Shown: positions 1-9,983, numbered from the stretch's first letter. The stretch is 64,000 nucleotides of DNA from Gari tellinella (GCA_922989275.2 OV277857.1:83135321-83199320); one strand, 5' to 3'. Numbers and translations are program-made. Notes: generated by a model not told the origin, from the sequence alone.

Positions 1-167
1 CTTTTGGACAATTCTGATAATTCATGTTTATCTTGGTGGCAAACAGTTTGGAGCCTGATCAGACGCCGGGTTACCCGGCGTCTGATCTGGCTTCAAACTG
101 TTTGCACTGCAAATAATAGTTTTAGCGTAAACGCGTTTATTGGGAAAGAATAACAGATTCTCCACTG
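1..167 (-). mobile_element. Family E TA-flanked MITE, left end outside window
   Basis: The right end reads GGGAAAGAATAACAGATTC then TCCACTG followed by TA, matching the other 246 bp E copies. The internal type I palindrome spans 40-104. About 80 bp of the left side lie outside the window. Tc1/mariner-like is inferred from the TA target site. Confidence 0.88.
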
Positions 168-186
168 TACATCCTATCGATTTATA

Positions 187-380
187 TCCCTTTCACCACT
201 ATAATATCGTCTGTTTGAAACCTGTCGTCTGCAAGGTTTTATTCCAAATTTTCATTTTCGACAGCTTGGCAGTAGCAACATCTATACCAGTGCGAAACAG
301 TTTGGATCAAGATCAGACGCCGAGTTATTCGGCGTCTGACCTGGACCCAATCTTTTTGCAATGTCGTTTTTGGTAAAATG
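187..380 (+). mobile_element. Family A MITE, diverged
   Basis: It starts with a CCCTTTCACC-like end, has the ATCGTCTG/GTCGTCTGC flank typical of A, and a type I palindrome at about 293-359. The right arm is decayed (CCCAATCTTTTTG) and the TTAA sites are eroded. Confidence 0.65.
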
Positions 381-580
381 ATGAAGCGTTTATGCCAAGA
401 ATATTTCAAAAGCAAACGACAAAACTCCGCGAAAGTGATTGTCCCACAATGCTTTGCGAGACGCACGTGTCGCCGGAGGACGTTACTATGGTAATCAATA
501 AAGCCTCGGGTTCGGAGAAATATTGTCTCAACAGGTAATCAGGAAAAGAAATATTTAATGCGCCACACAAAGGGAAGATA

Positions 581-786
581 TTAACTCCTTCAACGACAAT
601 AACGCCGCATATGGCGATTGCAATCAGTTTGGAATCTGATCAGACGCCGAGTAACTCGGCGTCTGATCAGGATCCAAACTATTTTAAACTCTTATCAATA
701 TTTTCCTTGGTCATCAGGTTGAATTTGGCATGAAACCGCATACGACAATTTCTAATCAAACTATAATTTGACGGTGAAAGAGTTAG
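581..786 (-). mobile_element. Family A MITE, reversed
   Basis: TTAA then CTCCTTCAACG at the left; the type I palindrome lies at 621-685; GGTGAAAGAG then TTAG at the right. Length and ends fit a piggyBac-like A element with one mutated target copy. Confidence 0.75.
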
Positions 787-1295
787 ACCTTAATTCGTTG
801 CAATATTGTCGGCTGATTACAGATTCTCGTCTGCTGCATGCTGGGATAAAAACAAAACGAAACTGACCAATCATAACAATACCTGAAAATTAGAGAAATG
901 GTATAAACTGTACACGAATCAATCGCTGTCTAAATGATCTGCGACCAGACCATCTATTTGTAATCAATCAAGACTTTTGGTTAAATAAGGGATAAAGACA
1001 GACGATTGACTCTATAATTGATTAAAATGCATTCTGAATATGAAAACGATATAGTGTAGACGAAATCGATGCAAATTGTCTTGGAGGAAAATCTAACCCT
1101 TCAGAGACTCTCAGAAAAAATATATTTCTGCAATATTCATGGCATCTGAAAAAGATATTGATGATAAGAATTTAGGGGAGGGCACAGATCATTAATTTTC
1201 ATCGCTAACTTTAGAGTGCTGAGATAATCCAGTGAACTATTTTTATAAGTCGATTCAAACACAAAATGAAATCAATCTCTATCTACACTCAGATG
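787..1295. other. No recognisable feature
   Basis: AT-rich sequence without a coding frame, palindrome or recognised repeat. Confidence 0.5.
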
Positions 1296-1740
1296 AACCC
1301 CTTCGCTACCATGGCATGCGTCATCTTACCCCATAAATACGCATTTTTACGCCTAAAATGTATTCCTCCATTGAAGAAAATACAGTTCAAATTTATATAG
1401 TCATGAATATGTTTCATAAGAAATATTTTCTATATTCTAACAGATTATAGCGTAAAGTAGGCTTGCAACCTGCTTTAAGTGGTCACCAATCTTCCAAATT
1501 AGAAAAAGACTATAGGGCAATGGGTTAAACAATTGTCGTCTGCTTTTATTTCTCAATTTGATGTTATAGGGAAAATGACTAAACTAATATCGCAATGAGT
1601 GTCAAACAGGTTGGATCCTGATGAAATTATTATAATTGTCAAGTAGTTCGGATCTTAGTCAGACGACGCGTAATAGGCGTCTTAGGCCTATATGGATGTA
1701 AGCTATTTGTCGAAAGTTTCAAGCAAAGAATAAATTTTAT
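1296..1740 (+). mobile_element. Family A element split by a C insertion
   Basis: The left part (CCCCTTCGCTACCATGGCATG) and the right part (AACAATTGTCGTCTGC, then GAGTGTCAAACAGG) belong to one A copy. The C element at 1327-1524 separates them. The palindrome at 1603-1713 is badly rearranged, with a repeated left arm. Confidence 0.65.
1327..1524 (-). mobile_element. Family C MITE nested in A
   Basis: Reads TTACCCCATAAATACGC at the left and GGGCAATGGG then TTAA at 1525-1528. Removing it restores the A sequence around TTTAAACAATTG. The internal type II palindrome is mostly deleted; only the CCTGCTTTAAG side remains. Confidence 0.75.
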
Positions 1741-1900
1741 AACTTTAACCTTTCGCTTTACTTTCACCCTGATTTAAGCAAGCACAATGCTTTCTTTTAG
1801 TGATTTTATAGGGCGACTTTATGGTATCCAATTTATCTTTTGAATAGCAGGCTTGTATTTCAAACGTCCGTCAGTTTATTGTTTAATTGCTCGTGTTTAA

Positions 1901-2040
1901 CCCTCACAATATCAATGACGTCATAAAGCGCGTTTGCAAACAGTTTGGGTCCTGATCAGACGCCGCGTAACTGTTTGCACTGCAAATAATAGTTTTAGCG
2001 TAAACGCGTTTATTGGGAAAGAATAACAGATTCTCCACTG
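1901..2040. mobile_element. A/E chimeric MITE (A left, E right)
   Basis: The left part begins after TTAA (1897-1900) with an A-type end and the GCCGCG palindrome variant usual in A. At about 1970 it switches to the E right half (CTGTTTGCACTGCAAATAAT) and ends with the E terminal repeat and TA. The switch lies inside the shared palindrome. Confidence 0.75.
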
Positions 2041-2117
2041 TACATAACGTATACATCAGTTCTAAGAATGAACGTAAACTAATTAGCTGTTGCAAACCAC
2101 CTGTATCAAAGTAAGTA

Positions 2118-2230
2118 CAGTGCTCCCTCTCTACGAACAACCAATGGGAGACAATGGGTGTGTGTGTTGTTCGGAGGGAGTTGTTATAGGGAGGGAAATT
2201 GGCTTATATTGCAATAAGGAGGGAGCACTG
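2118..2230. mobile_element. Short family G MITE (113 bp)
   Basis: Terminal inverted repeats CAGTGCTCCCTC / GAGGGAGCACTG, flanked by TA on both sides (2116-2117, 2231-2232). It lacks the type I palindrome carried by full G copies. Confidence 0.88.
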
Positions 2231-2232
2231 TA

Positions 2233-2390
2233 CAGTAAAACTACTCTATTACTAACACTAAAAGAAGGTTCATTGAGTGTATGAAATACAGGTGAACGCT
2301 TAAAGCAAGACGAAAGTAACACAGAAAGCTAAATGAGCTTTCTGTTTCATGTGTACCTTGTTGAAAGCCGCCACCTACCTTAAACGCCAA
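2233..2390 (+). mobile_element. Family F MITE, right end missing
   Basis: The left end CAGTAAAACTACTCTATTAC directly follows the TA shared with the G element. The type II-like palindrome at 2301-2365 carries AGAAAGCT/AGCTTTCT. The right terminal repeat is absent where family I begins. Confidence 0.65.
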
Positions 2391-2396
2391 AATACA

Positions 2397-2518
2397 TACG
2401 AACTTCGGTATCTCGAACTCGTTTAGGTTGAAATTACAACGGTTGAATTTCATTATACTGAACTTTGAAATACGGACATTTTCGACTTAAGCGAGTTCGA
2501 GATATCAAAGTTTGACTG
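2397..2518. mobile_element. Family I inverted-repeat element
   Basis: The arms GGTATCTCGAACTCG and CGAGTTCGAGATATC face each other, ending AAGTTTGACTG then TA. Similar arms occur at 26328-26522 and 43099-43252, so this is a dispersed fold-back element. Confidence 0.7.
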
Positions 2519-2894
2519 TAATTAACATAATTATTTTTCGTAATTGAGTGCGTTACTGTATTGTATAACATGCCAGCTATCCCAATGAGAAAATAACGTT
2601 TACTCGATTAATAAATAATTAATACCCAGATCATTTTCCCGATTAGAAATCCAGCATTTTATCTGAGTCTGCAAAGTTTGTCAACAGTCAGAAGCAACAG
2701 TATATTTCAAACAAACAGTAAATATGTACATCTTTTGATAACCCCAACAATACGAATGATGGCATATAAATACAAATGACTGTTTAATGCAGCAGACAGA
2801 TAATGGAGAAAGTTCATGAAGGAATTAATGAAAATAGCCGTATATTCGATTTAGTAGCTGTACTATTCTTTTCATTCCGTTCCACATTAAGTTA
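2519..2894. other. No recognisable feature
   Basis: AT-rich sequence; nothing supported on either strand. Confidence 0.45.
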
Positions 2895-3132
2895 CAGTAG
2901 AGAAGACATTATTCTTTGCAAATAAACGCGTTTACGCCAAATCTATTATTTCCCTTGCATACAGCTTGGAGCCAGATCAGACACCGGGTGTCTGATTAGG
3001 CTCCAAACTGTTTGCCATTCAGATTAAAATAAACTTCAAAATTGTCATAAAATTGTCATTCTTTTCATTTTATTGCAGTGCATTTGCGTTTCGTTTGCAT
3101 TTAAACAGGAAAGAATAACGTCTTCTCCACTG
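2895..3132. mobile_element. Family E MITE, diverged
   Basis: Ends CAGTAGAGAAGACATTATTC and GAATAACGTCTTCTCCACTG. The palindrome at 2958-3014 lost its loop region (GACACCGGGTGTC). More diverged than the clean 246 bp copies. Confidence 0.8.
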
Positions 3133-3149
3133 TTTTAAAATATCAATAA

Positions 3150-3293
3150 TTAGACTTGCAGACGGCAATTTTAAGCAGACGATATTGCAGCAGTAAAAGT
3201 GTTAGACAAATTGTCCTGTTTAGGGAACTGCGGTAATGGTCGTTGTAAGGAGTGGGTCGTTTTTCTGAGGGTCGTTGTAGGGAGGGAGTACTG
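3150..3293. mobile_element. Family G right-hand fragment
   Basis: Contains GACGATATTGCAGCAG and GTCGTTGTAGGGAGGGAG, then ends ACTG followed by TA, as in the right half of the G copy at 61722-62335. The left half is missing. Confidence 0.65.
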
Positions 3294-3347
3294 TACCGTA
3301 CTTTAGCTCATACAATTTGTAAAAAAACATTAAAACCATTTCAACAT

Positions 3348-3540
3348 TTAACCCTTCGCTGCTATAGATGTTAGAACACTAGCATATGCAAACAGTCTGG
3401 ATCTAGATCAGACGCTGCGTCAGGATCCACACTGTTTGACATTCATATCGACGTTTCTTACGACAAAGTTTATAAATAAAAACAGACGATAGATTGAAAT
3501 AGACGATAGTATGGCAACGACTGTGTGAGGCGGGTTTTGA
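3348..3540 (-). mobile_element. Family A MITE with shortened palindrome
   Basis: TTAACCCTTCGCTGC at the left. The palindrome at 3389-3438 is only 50 bp because part of the right arm is deleted. The ACAGACGAT motif follows, as in reversed A copies. The right boundary is uncertain. Confidence 0.65.
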
Positions 3541-3865
3541 CGTCATATCGACAGTGGAACCGTTAAGCAGACGATGATTGAAGCAAACGACTGTTTGTTC
3601 ATAAGAGTGGGTACAAGAAAAGAGCCATCGTTCATTTTGTATTGAGCGAAGCAATGACTTAAAGCATTGGTCACGTGACTTGTCGTAGACAGTCTTCAAT
3701 CAACGTCAGCCGAGTTGCCTGACATTTCAATGAGTGGACAAACAGAATGCTTAAAGACCCTCGTATATTCAATACAGTCAATACTCTCATAAACAAATAC
3801 CGTTCAAACTATATACAGCGACATAGTTTAGTAAGAAATAATGATGTAAATTTAAGGCAGTTGGC

Positions 3866-4188
3866 TGCTTAAAAATCATTCACTCCTGAAACTTTTAATG
3901 GACATATCCAATTTCAAATTAAGTAAAGTCATTTTTTGACTATTTAGGGTTGATTTAAACAATATATTTCAAAATGACAAACAGTGTAGACCCTGATTAG
4001 AGGGCTCCTTAAGGAGCCCTCTGATCAGGATCTTCACTGTTTGCATAGGGCAAGTGTAATCATTACAGGTACACTGTTTGTAAATGACGAGTATACTCGT
4101 CGCTAGGGTTGAATGTGTTTATGCTACACAAAAGTAATACAGAAGACTTCTTTAGGAGCTTTCTGCGTTACTTTCGTCCAGCATTAAA
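3866..4188. repeat. Type II D palindrome split by a B element
   Basis: The left GGCTGCTTAA matches the start of D/F palindromes. After the B insertion the arm continues TTTATGCTACACAAAAGTAA and closes with GTCCAGCATTAAA. Taking B out restores a D hairpin. Confidence 0.7.
3873..4117 (+). mobile_element. Family B TTAA MITE nested in D
   Basis: TTAA at 3869-3872 and TTTA at 4118-4121. Full B structure: ATCATTCACTCCTGAAAC, type I palindrome at 3978-4043 with CTCCTTAAGGAG apex, CGAGTATACTCG motif, GGGTTGAATGTG end. Confidence 0.88.
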
Positions 4189-4278
4189 CTGACAACTGTT
4201 TACGAAATGAGTGTGCTTGTTTTGAAAGTCGCTGAAGAAGTTTTACTGTAGAATTAAATTCATTAAGTCTTTTTAATA

Positions 4279-4393
4279 CAGTGGAGAAAACTATATTATT
4301 TCTCGTTGAACTATTTCAACACCATGGACCTGTTTAAATATATTCATTACATTTGCAAACAGTGTAGACGAAGATCAGGGTCTGCACAATTTG
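4279..4393. mobile_element. E-like end joined to a short B-type palindrome
   Basis: CAGTGGAGAAAACTATATTA resembles an E terminus. At 4356-4393 a 38 bp hairpin (CAAACAGTGTAGAC...GTCTGCACAATTTG) has lost its middle. No opposite E end is seen. Confidence 0.45.
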
Positions 4394-4862
4394 CTAATTA
4401 AGAGCATTTATTAAACTACCCGCATTCCTAGTAGACTGGTTCATGTTTTTTGGTAACTAAAATGATACACAAAAGAACAAAATAACCAACAGTTTTTGAA
4501 CATGTGTTTCCAAATGCATGATGATAGTAAAACTAGAACTGTCTGCATTTCAAAGTTGTCACATGCCTCTATACATCTATACACTATCCGAGAGCTTTAA
4601 ACCACCACTTTTGGCAACATTGTAAAGCTGTGTACACCTAGAATGAATGACATATAAGGTGCATATAACTAGAATTTACACTGTTTCCTCAGTTGTATGT
4701 AAATTGTAAATGTCTTCTGTATAGAAAACATAAAACTATTTCTGCTCAACTACCCTGTGGTTGCCAATCAACTAGTCTTATATACATAATGGACTAATTA
4801 ATTGATATAAATACATGTAGGTTGATCTGAAAAAATCATGAATGATATCCCTGCCAGTAACA
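4394..4862. other. No recognisable feature
   Basis: AT-rich sequence without a palindrome core or coding frame. Confidence 0.45.
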
Positions 4863-4908
4863 ACAGTTCCGAGTTACCCGGCCTCTGGTCAAGTTCCAAA
4901 CTGTTTGA
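4863..4908. repeat. Type I palindrome remnant
   Basis: The right arm ends CCAAACTGTTTG and follows GAGTTACCCGGCCTCTGGTC; most of the left arm is lost. Confidence 0.5.
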
Positions 4909-5040
4909 TATTCGTGTATTGATTTCCTCCAGTCAGACATCAACACACAAAAACTAAATTTGATTTATTACAGTCGCCAACTCAAAGTCAGGCGATGGAA
5001 CGACTGAATTATAAATTATAAACCTCATGCACTTCATGTA

Positions 5041-5288
5041 CTGTGGAGAAAACGTTATTCTTTCCCGTTTAAACGCAAACGAAACGCAAACGCATCGCAG
5101 TAAAATGGAGAAAAATGAAAACGTTTGGTCAATTTTTGACAATTTATTTTAATCTGAGTGGCAAACAGCTTGGAGCCTGATCAGACGCCGGGTAACCCGG
5201 CGTCTGATCTGGCTCCAAACTGTTTGCAATGGAAATAATAGTTTAGCGTAAACGCGTTTATTGGGAAAGAATAACATTTTCTCCACTG
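5041..5288. mobile_element. Family E MITE, first of a duplicated pair
   Basis: 248 bp, ends CTGTGGAGAAAACG and TTTTCTCCACTG, followed by TA. Palindrome 5162-5226 (GCCGGGTAACCCGGC centre). Nearly identical to 5504-5751. Confidence 0.9.
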
Positions 5289-5503
5289 TAACTGTCTTCT
5301 TCAAACTTGTAGTCTGCATTTGTTCTCAGCAGATTCTTTCTAACCATTTCACTACTACATGTATTATGACGTAAAAACCCGTCTGCCACAGTCGTTGACG
5401 TAATATCATCTGCTTAACTTTGTCGTCTGTTTTCATTTATAAATTTTGGAATTTTGAGCGTTTTTAACTTGAGAAACTTTGATATGATATGTTTGTAAAA
5501 TTA
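5289..5503. repeat. Duplicated spacer, copy 1
   Basis: 215 bp between two E elements. Its sequence recurs at 5752-6208. It resembles A flanks (CCCGTCTGCCACAGTCG, TTTGTCGTCTG). It keeps the site where E is inserted in copy 2 empty. Confidence 0.85.
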
Positions 5504-5751
5504 CAGTGGAGAAAACGTTATTCTTTCCCGTTTAAACGCAAACGAAACGCAAACGCATCGCAGTAAAATGGAGAAAAATGAAAACGTTTGGATAATTTTG
5601 ACAATTTATTTTAATCTGAGTGGCAAACAGTTTGGAGCCTGATCAGACGCCGGGTAACCCGGCGTCTGATCTGGCTCCAAACTGTTTGCAATGGAAATAA
5701 TAGTTTTAGCGTAAACGCGTTTATTGGGAAAGAATAACATTTTCTCCACTG
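5504..5751. mobile_element. Family E MITE, second of a duplicated pair
   Basis: 248 bp with TA on both sides; palindrome 5624-5688. Starts 463 bp after the first copy. Confidence 0.92.
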
Positions 5752-6208
5752 TAACTGTCTTCTTCAAACTTGTAGTCTGCATTTGTTCTCAGCAGATTCT
5801 TTCTAACCATTTCACTACTATTACAGTGGAGAATCTGTTATTCTTTCCCAATAAACGCGTTTACGCTAAAACTATTATTTGCGGTGCAAACAGTTTGGAA
5901 CCAGATCAGACGCCGGGTAACCCGGCGTCTGATCAGGCTCCAAATTGTTTGCCACCAAGATAAACATGAAATATCAGAATTGTCCAAAAGTTGTTCTTTT
6001 TTACGTTTTAGTGTTTTGCGTTTGCATACGTTTGCGTTTAAACGGGAAAGAATAACAGATTCTCCACTGTATGACGTAAAAACCCGTCTGCCACAGTCGT
6101 TGACGTAATATCATCTGCTTAACTTTGTCGTATGTTTTCATTTATAAAATGTGGAATTTGGAGCGTATTTAACTTGAGAAACATTGGTGTGATATGTTTG
6201 TATAATTA
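5752..6208. repeat. Duplicated spacer, copy 2, with E inserted
   Basis: Matches 5289-5503 before and after the E element at 5824-6069. The similarity stops at the point where copy 1 meets the next E. The pair likely arose by unequal exchange between E copies. Confidence 0.82.
5824..6069 (+). mobile_element. Family E MITE with preserved empty site
   Basis: Exactly 246 bp, CAGTGGAGAATCTGTTATTC to GATTCTCCACTG, TA duplicated (5822-5823, 6070-6071). Opposite orientation to the copy at 5504. Palindrome 5887-5951. The matching spacer copy has a single uninterrupted TTATGACG here. Confidence 0.95.
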
Positions 6209-6260
6209 TGCTAGTGTTATAGAGTCCGACAGCGAAAGGGTTGAAATATAATTAGCGTGT

Positions 6261-6325
6261 AGAACAAGTTACATCCAGTTGAGACGTAGAGTTACTCGGC
6301 GTCTCAACTGGATTCAAACTGTGTG
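6261..6325. repeat. Type I palindrome, A variant
   Basis: 65 bp hairpin with GAGACGTAGAGTTACTC / CGGCGTCTCAACTGG arms. The surrounding A flanks are unclear. Confidence 0.65.
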
Positions 6326-6609
6326 CACCATTTATTAGAAACATTTACGCCCATAGCGTGCAGAAGGTTAAAGTCTATCTATCTAAAGTGATCTATAGTA
6401 CGAGACTTACTTTCGAACAGTTGACAAAATGGTAGCTGACATTCAAATGCTGTCGGAAACTTTGATTAAACATGAATGAGGCATAATTCAGAGAGCATGT
6501 TTTGCAGTTATGACATTTTAAAAAGGACCAACTGATTTATTAGTTTTTAACCACGTACTGCATTTCTAATAAATCGAGTTTAAACTCGTGATCTCATCGA
6601 TGGCGAATT
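6326..6609. other. No recognisable feature
   Basis: AT-rich sequence between repeats. Confidence 0.4.
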
Positions 6610-6613
6610 TTAA

Positions 6614-6852
6614 TTTCCTCCCTGAACTTTAAATGGACAATTCCAGTTTCCATCTAAGTCTAGTCCATTTCTGACTTTAAAGGGTTGTTTTTGTCAATGT
6701 TTGGCATTGTGACAAACAGTGAAGACCCTGATCAGAGGGCTCTTTTCGGAGCCCTCTGATCTGGGTCTTCACTGTTTGTATAGGACATGTGTACTATTCA
6801 CATGTACACTGTTTGAAAAGCACGCCTATATGCGGGACTAGGGTTCAAAGAG
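6614..6852 (+). mobile_element. Family B2 TTAA MITE
   Basis: TTAA at 6610-6613 and 6853-6856. Begins TTTCCTCCCTGAAC, ends GGGTTCAAAGAG. Palindrome 6713-6778 reads CAAACAGTGAAGACCC with a TCTTTTCGGA apex. Confidence 0.92.
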
Positions 6853-6955
6853 TTAAAAACTGAGTAACACTGTCAACCCATTTATGCCTGGATATCACAG
6901 TGGTGAACACGTTATATTCTTTATCGTTGGACCCAAATTAATCGTGAGAAGTTTA

Positions 6956-7132
6956 CCACTGCACCGCTATATTGTCGTCTACTTCAATATTGTTGTCTAC
7001 AAAATCGTTTCAAGTTAGATTTAAACTAGTATGACTTAAGTATTTTCGATACGAGTGTCAAACAGTTTGGATCCTGGTCAAGATCCAAAATGTTTTCAAT
7101 GTCGACTTTATGCAAATTCGGTGCCGAAAGGA
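6956..7132 (+). mobile_element. Family A MITE with collapsed palindrome
   Basis: Starts CCACTGCACCGC after a decayed TTAA; TTAA at 7133-7136. GTCGTCTAC and GTTGTCTAC are A marks. The palindrome at 7059-7097 is 39 bp, with the central GACGCC section deleted. Confidence 0.72.
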
Positions 7133-7137
7133 TTAAA

Positions 7138-7592
7138 CAAAACACAAACGCATTGCAGAAAAAATGTAGAAAATGACAGTTTTTAGAAATTTCTTACATT
7201 TCATTTTAACTCTTTCCTCCCTGAAAATTTAAATGGACAATTCCAGTTTCCATTTTAGTCTAGTCCATTTCTGACTTTTAATGGTTGTTTTTGTCAATGT
7301 TTGGCATTATGACAAACAGTGAAGACCCTGATCAGAGGGCTCCTAGGAGCCCTCTGATCTGGGTCTTCACTGTTTTCATAGGACAAGTGTACTATTCAAA
7401 TGTACACTGTTTGCAAAGGACGCCAATATGCGGGACTAGGGTTCAAAGGGTTAATCTGAGCGGTAATCCAAGTTTGGAGCCTGGTCAGTTCGGGTTACCC
7501 GGCTTTGTATCTAGTTCCTAACTCACGGTTTGCAATGAAAACAATCGTCTTAGCGTTAACGCGTTTATTAGGAAATAGTTGTCTTCTCCAGG
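7138..7592. mobile_element. Old family E element split by B2
   Basis: The left part (ACAAACGCATTGCAG ... TTCATTTTAA) and the right part (TCTGAGCGG ... AACGCGTTTATTAGG) are E sequence. Both ends are eroded. Comparing with E at 5504-5751 places the B2 insertion at a TTAA within E. Confidence 0.75.
7210..7450 (+). mobile_element. Family B2 TTAA MITE nested in E
   Basis: TTAA at 7206-7209 and 7451-7454. Begins CTCTTTCCTCCCTG, ends GGGTTCAAAGGG. Palindrome 7313-7376 with a GGCTCCTAGGAGCC apex. The host E sequence on both sides confirms a clean TTAA duplication. Confidence 0.93.
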
Positions 7593-7703
7593 TTACAATG
7601 AACTCTGAAAAAGTTCATTTTTCATTTTAGATACAAGGGTGATCTAAAGACAAAGATACCTTTAAAAGTGTTCCTCCATACAGCAGACCAGTTCAAATGG
7701 TTA

Positions 7704-7958
7704 CAGGGCTGCCATAAGTTGACATGAAAAATCCTAAAATTTCCAAACTTGCATTTTTCAAGTGCAATTTAACGAATCGTTCCTTTACCCATTAGCCTTT
7801 TTCTTGTTTTGTTGACATGCAACAACTTAAAGCAGGCTGTAAGTAAAGCAGAATGCGCCTTAGGGCGCATTCTGCTTTACTTTCAGTCTGCTTTAAGCTA
7901 CTATGTACTGGGAAAAAATCTGGAGATTTAGGAAACATCCGGAGAAATGGCAGCCCTG
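7704..7958. mobile_element. Family K hAT-like MITE carrying a C palindrome
   Basis: Ends CAGGGCTGCCATAAG and GGAGAAATGGCAGCCCTG. A type II palindrome of C type sits at 7826-7897. The short flanks TGGTTA/TGGTAA are similar. hAT-like is inferred from the CAGGG ends. Confidence 0.8.
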
Positions 7959-8138
7959 TGGTAATAATATAGCAAAATTGAGTTGTACATTTCAAACTAG
8001 TTCACAATTTAAAGAGATATTTCATCCACCCATTTTATTTAAGGAATATTTAAAATATTTTTTTTTTCATGTTGGCATGAAAAATAATAGTCAATCACAG
8101 CTCACCAAACGTTTCGAAGGCACCTAAACTCAGAAAAT

Positions 8139-8283
8139 CAGGGCTCCAGATAAGGGGAATATTTCAAAAACTAAAATCTTCGAGACGATTCCAATGAGTA
8201 TTAACACCATAGCAAGTTGGTGCTGAAATGAGTGAGAAAACGTTGGGATTTGTTCAGTTCACTCCCTCTTATCTGGAGCCTTG
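8139..8283. mobile_element. Family J hAT-like MITE
   Basis: Ends CAGGGCTCCAGATAAGGG and CTTATCTGGAGCCTTG. Part of the central CGTCTCTTCGAGACG palindrome is lost compared with 62678-62870. Confidence 0.78.
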
Positions 8284-8688
8284 GTAAATGCCAGCATTGT
8301 CAATGGAATGTTGCTTTGAAACTTGGCAGTTAGACGGTTTTAATGAAAATGCCGCTACAGCATCATGGAATCAATGTCAAGGTCACTGGTATTTCAACAA
8401 AAGAATGTATTTCTATTCAAGTTATTCACTCGGACGTTAATCACTTCCTTAAACATTGATGAGTAAATTGATGCTATAATTATGAACATAGAATTTGAAA
8501 TATTGGATTGTGTCGTTTAATGTCAATGTCATTGCTTACTAGTTAAACTTTTACATAGAACAAATTCGATTCACTTGCTTGAAACATAAAAACTAGCAAA
8601 CTACGGTTGAGAAACTGGCTCAACATGTTCGTGAATTTTTTAACTTAGATATTCCTTTTCATAAACTATTTAGTATTTACTATGTATC
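8284..8688. other. No recognisable feature
   Basis: No palindrome core, tandem repeat or coding frame. Confidence 0.45.
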
Positions 8689-8739
8689 GTGCTTGTTGAT
8701 GGCGCCTCTTGTGTGCAATTATGTCGACTGCTGAACGCT

Positions 8740-8892
8740 TTAAGGGACGCACTGTTATTGCCGTCTGTAAATTTTGTCGTCTGCAACAGTTCTCAGTTGA
8801 TATATCTGTATTTTTTCCAAAGAGTTCCAATAGTTTGGACCCCGATGAGGCATCGTGTTATTTTGGCGTCTCATTTGGATCCAAAGTGTTAG
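8740..8892 (+). mobile_element. Family A remnant
   Basis: GCCGTCTG and TTGTCGTCTGC precede a decayed type I palindrome at 8827-8892 (GTTTGGACCCC...TTTGGATCCAAAGTG). Confidence 0.55.
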
Positions 8893-8934
8893 CAACATTT
8901 ATAACGAAACCGCCCACAGTGCGCAAAATGTTAA

Positions 8935-9141
8935 ACCTTATCCTGTAGTAATATCGTCAGCTTTGAAAGTGTCGTCTGTAAAAAATATTCATTTAAGATT
9001 TATACATTTTTTTATTAAAAAAAACTTAACGACGCGTGTCAAACAGTTTGGATTCAGATCAGACGCCGCGTTACGCGGCGTCTGATCTGAATCCAAACTG
9101 TTTGCAAATACCAGTCAAAGTCCCGATCGGCAGGATGAGGA
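8935..9141 (+). mobile_element. Family A TTAA MITE, complete
   Basis: TTAA at 8931-8934 and 9142-9145. Palindrome 9040-9104 pairs over its full length around CGCGTTACGCG. The right flank CCCGATCGGCAGGATGAGG defines an A subgroup also seen at 18115 and 46891. Confidence 0.9.
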
Positions 9142-9367
9142 TTAACATACCTCGTTGAGAAATGAGAAGTCATTTATTACCGCCAATAACAAGGCAAGTC
9201 TAATTCCACATAAGTCCGTCCAGGACCCGCATACCACCGCGATAAGTTGATGTCCTTCCTCAGACCGTCCATGAAATATACTCAGTCTCTAAATATTGCC
9301 ACGAAATACATTTTGCCAGTATCAGTATGTGTTTTAATAATCGTACAATTAATAACAGAACAAAAGT

Positions 9368-9432
9368 CAAACAGTTTTGATGCTGATGAACCATCGAAGC
9401 ATTCGGCGTCTGAAAAGGATCAAAGCTATTTC
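9368..9432. repeat. Type I palindrome remnant
   Basis: TCAAACAGTTTTGATGC at the left; ATTCGGCGTCTG at the right; pairing is only partial. Confidence 0.5.
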
Positions 9433-9576
9433 ACAGACGTACGTCGCCTTATATAGCGTTATATCAAGGATATTTGGTAAAATTCACACGGCGCTAAGTT
9501 CGGTCTTGACATTTAAGTAGACACGGTGTCTCCAGACAGCCAGTTATTCTTTTACGTACAGTCAATCCTTTGTTAA

Positions 9577-9811
9577 CCCATTGTCCCATAGCCTGTTTCT
9601 AGTATTGAATATAGGTGTCCACTTAAAGCAGGTTTAAAGTAAAGCAGAATGCACCCTAAAGGCGCATTCTGCTTTACTTTCAGCCTACTTTAAGCTACAG
9701 TCTGCTTGGAAACTGAAAATGTTTCTTATGATTCATATTCATGGGTGTATAAATTGGGAGTATTTTCTTTAGTGGATAAATGAATGAAAGGCGTAGTTAT
9801 GGGGTGATGGG
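9577..9811 (+). mobile_element. Family C TTAA MITE, complete
   Basis: TTAA at 9573-9576 and 9812-9815. Begins CCCATTGTCCCATAGCC, ends TATGGGGTGATGGG. Type II palindrome 9622-9694 (CAGAATGC / GCATTCTG arms). Confidence 0.93.
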
Positions 9812-9983
9812 TTAAACGACACACCAATGATGTCTAAAGACAGATTCTCCATACAGGGCATATGTCTGTCAGATCTCGCCATTGCTCTCATTTTGAATCA
9901 AGTTCTCGTAACGGCCGTTCCAGTATTTTCTTTTGAGTTGAAGCCTAACAGAACGTACACTGTTCTCAAAACGGTATATAGAA

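Noticed and set aside
1743..1795. C-like fragment (CTTTACTTTCACCCTG)
   Set aside because: Too short and without ends to list as an element.
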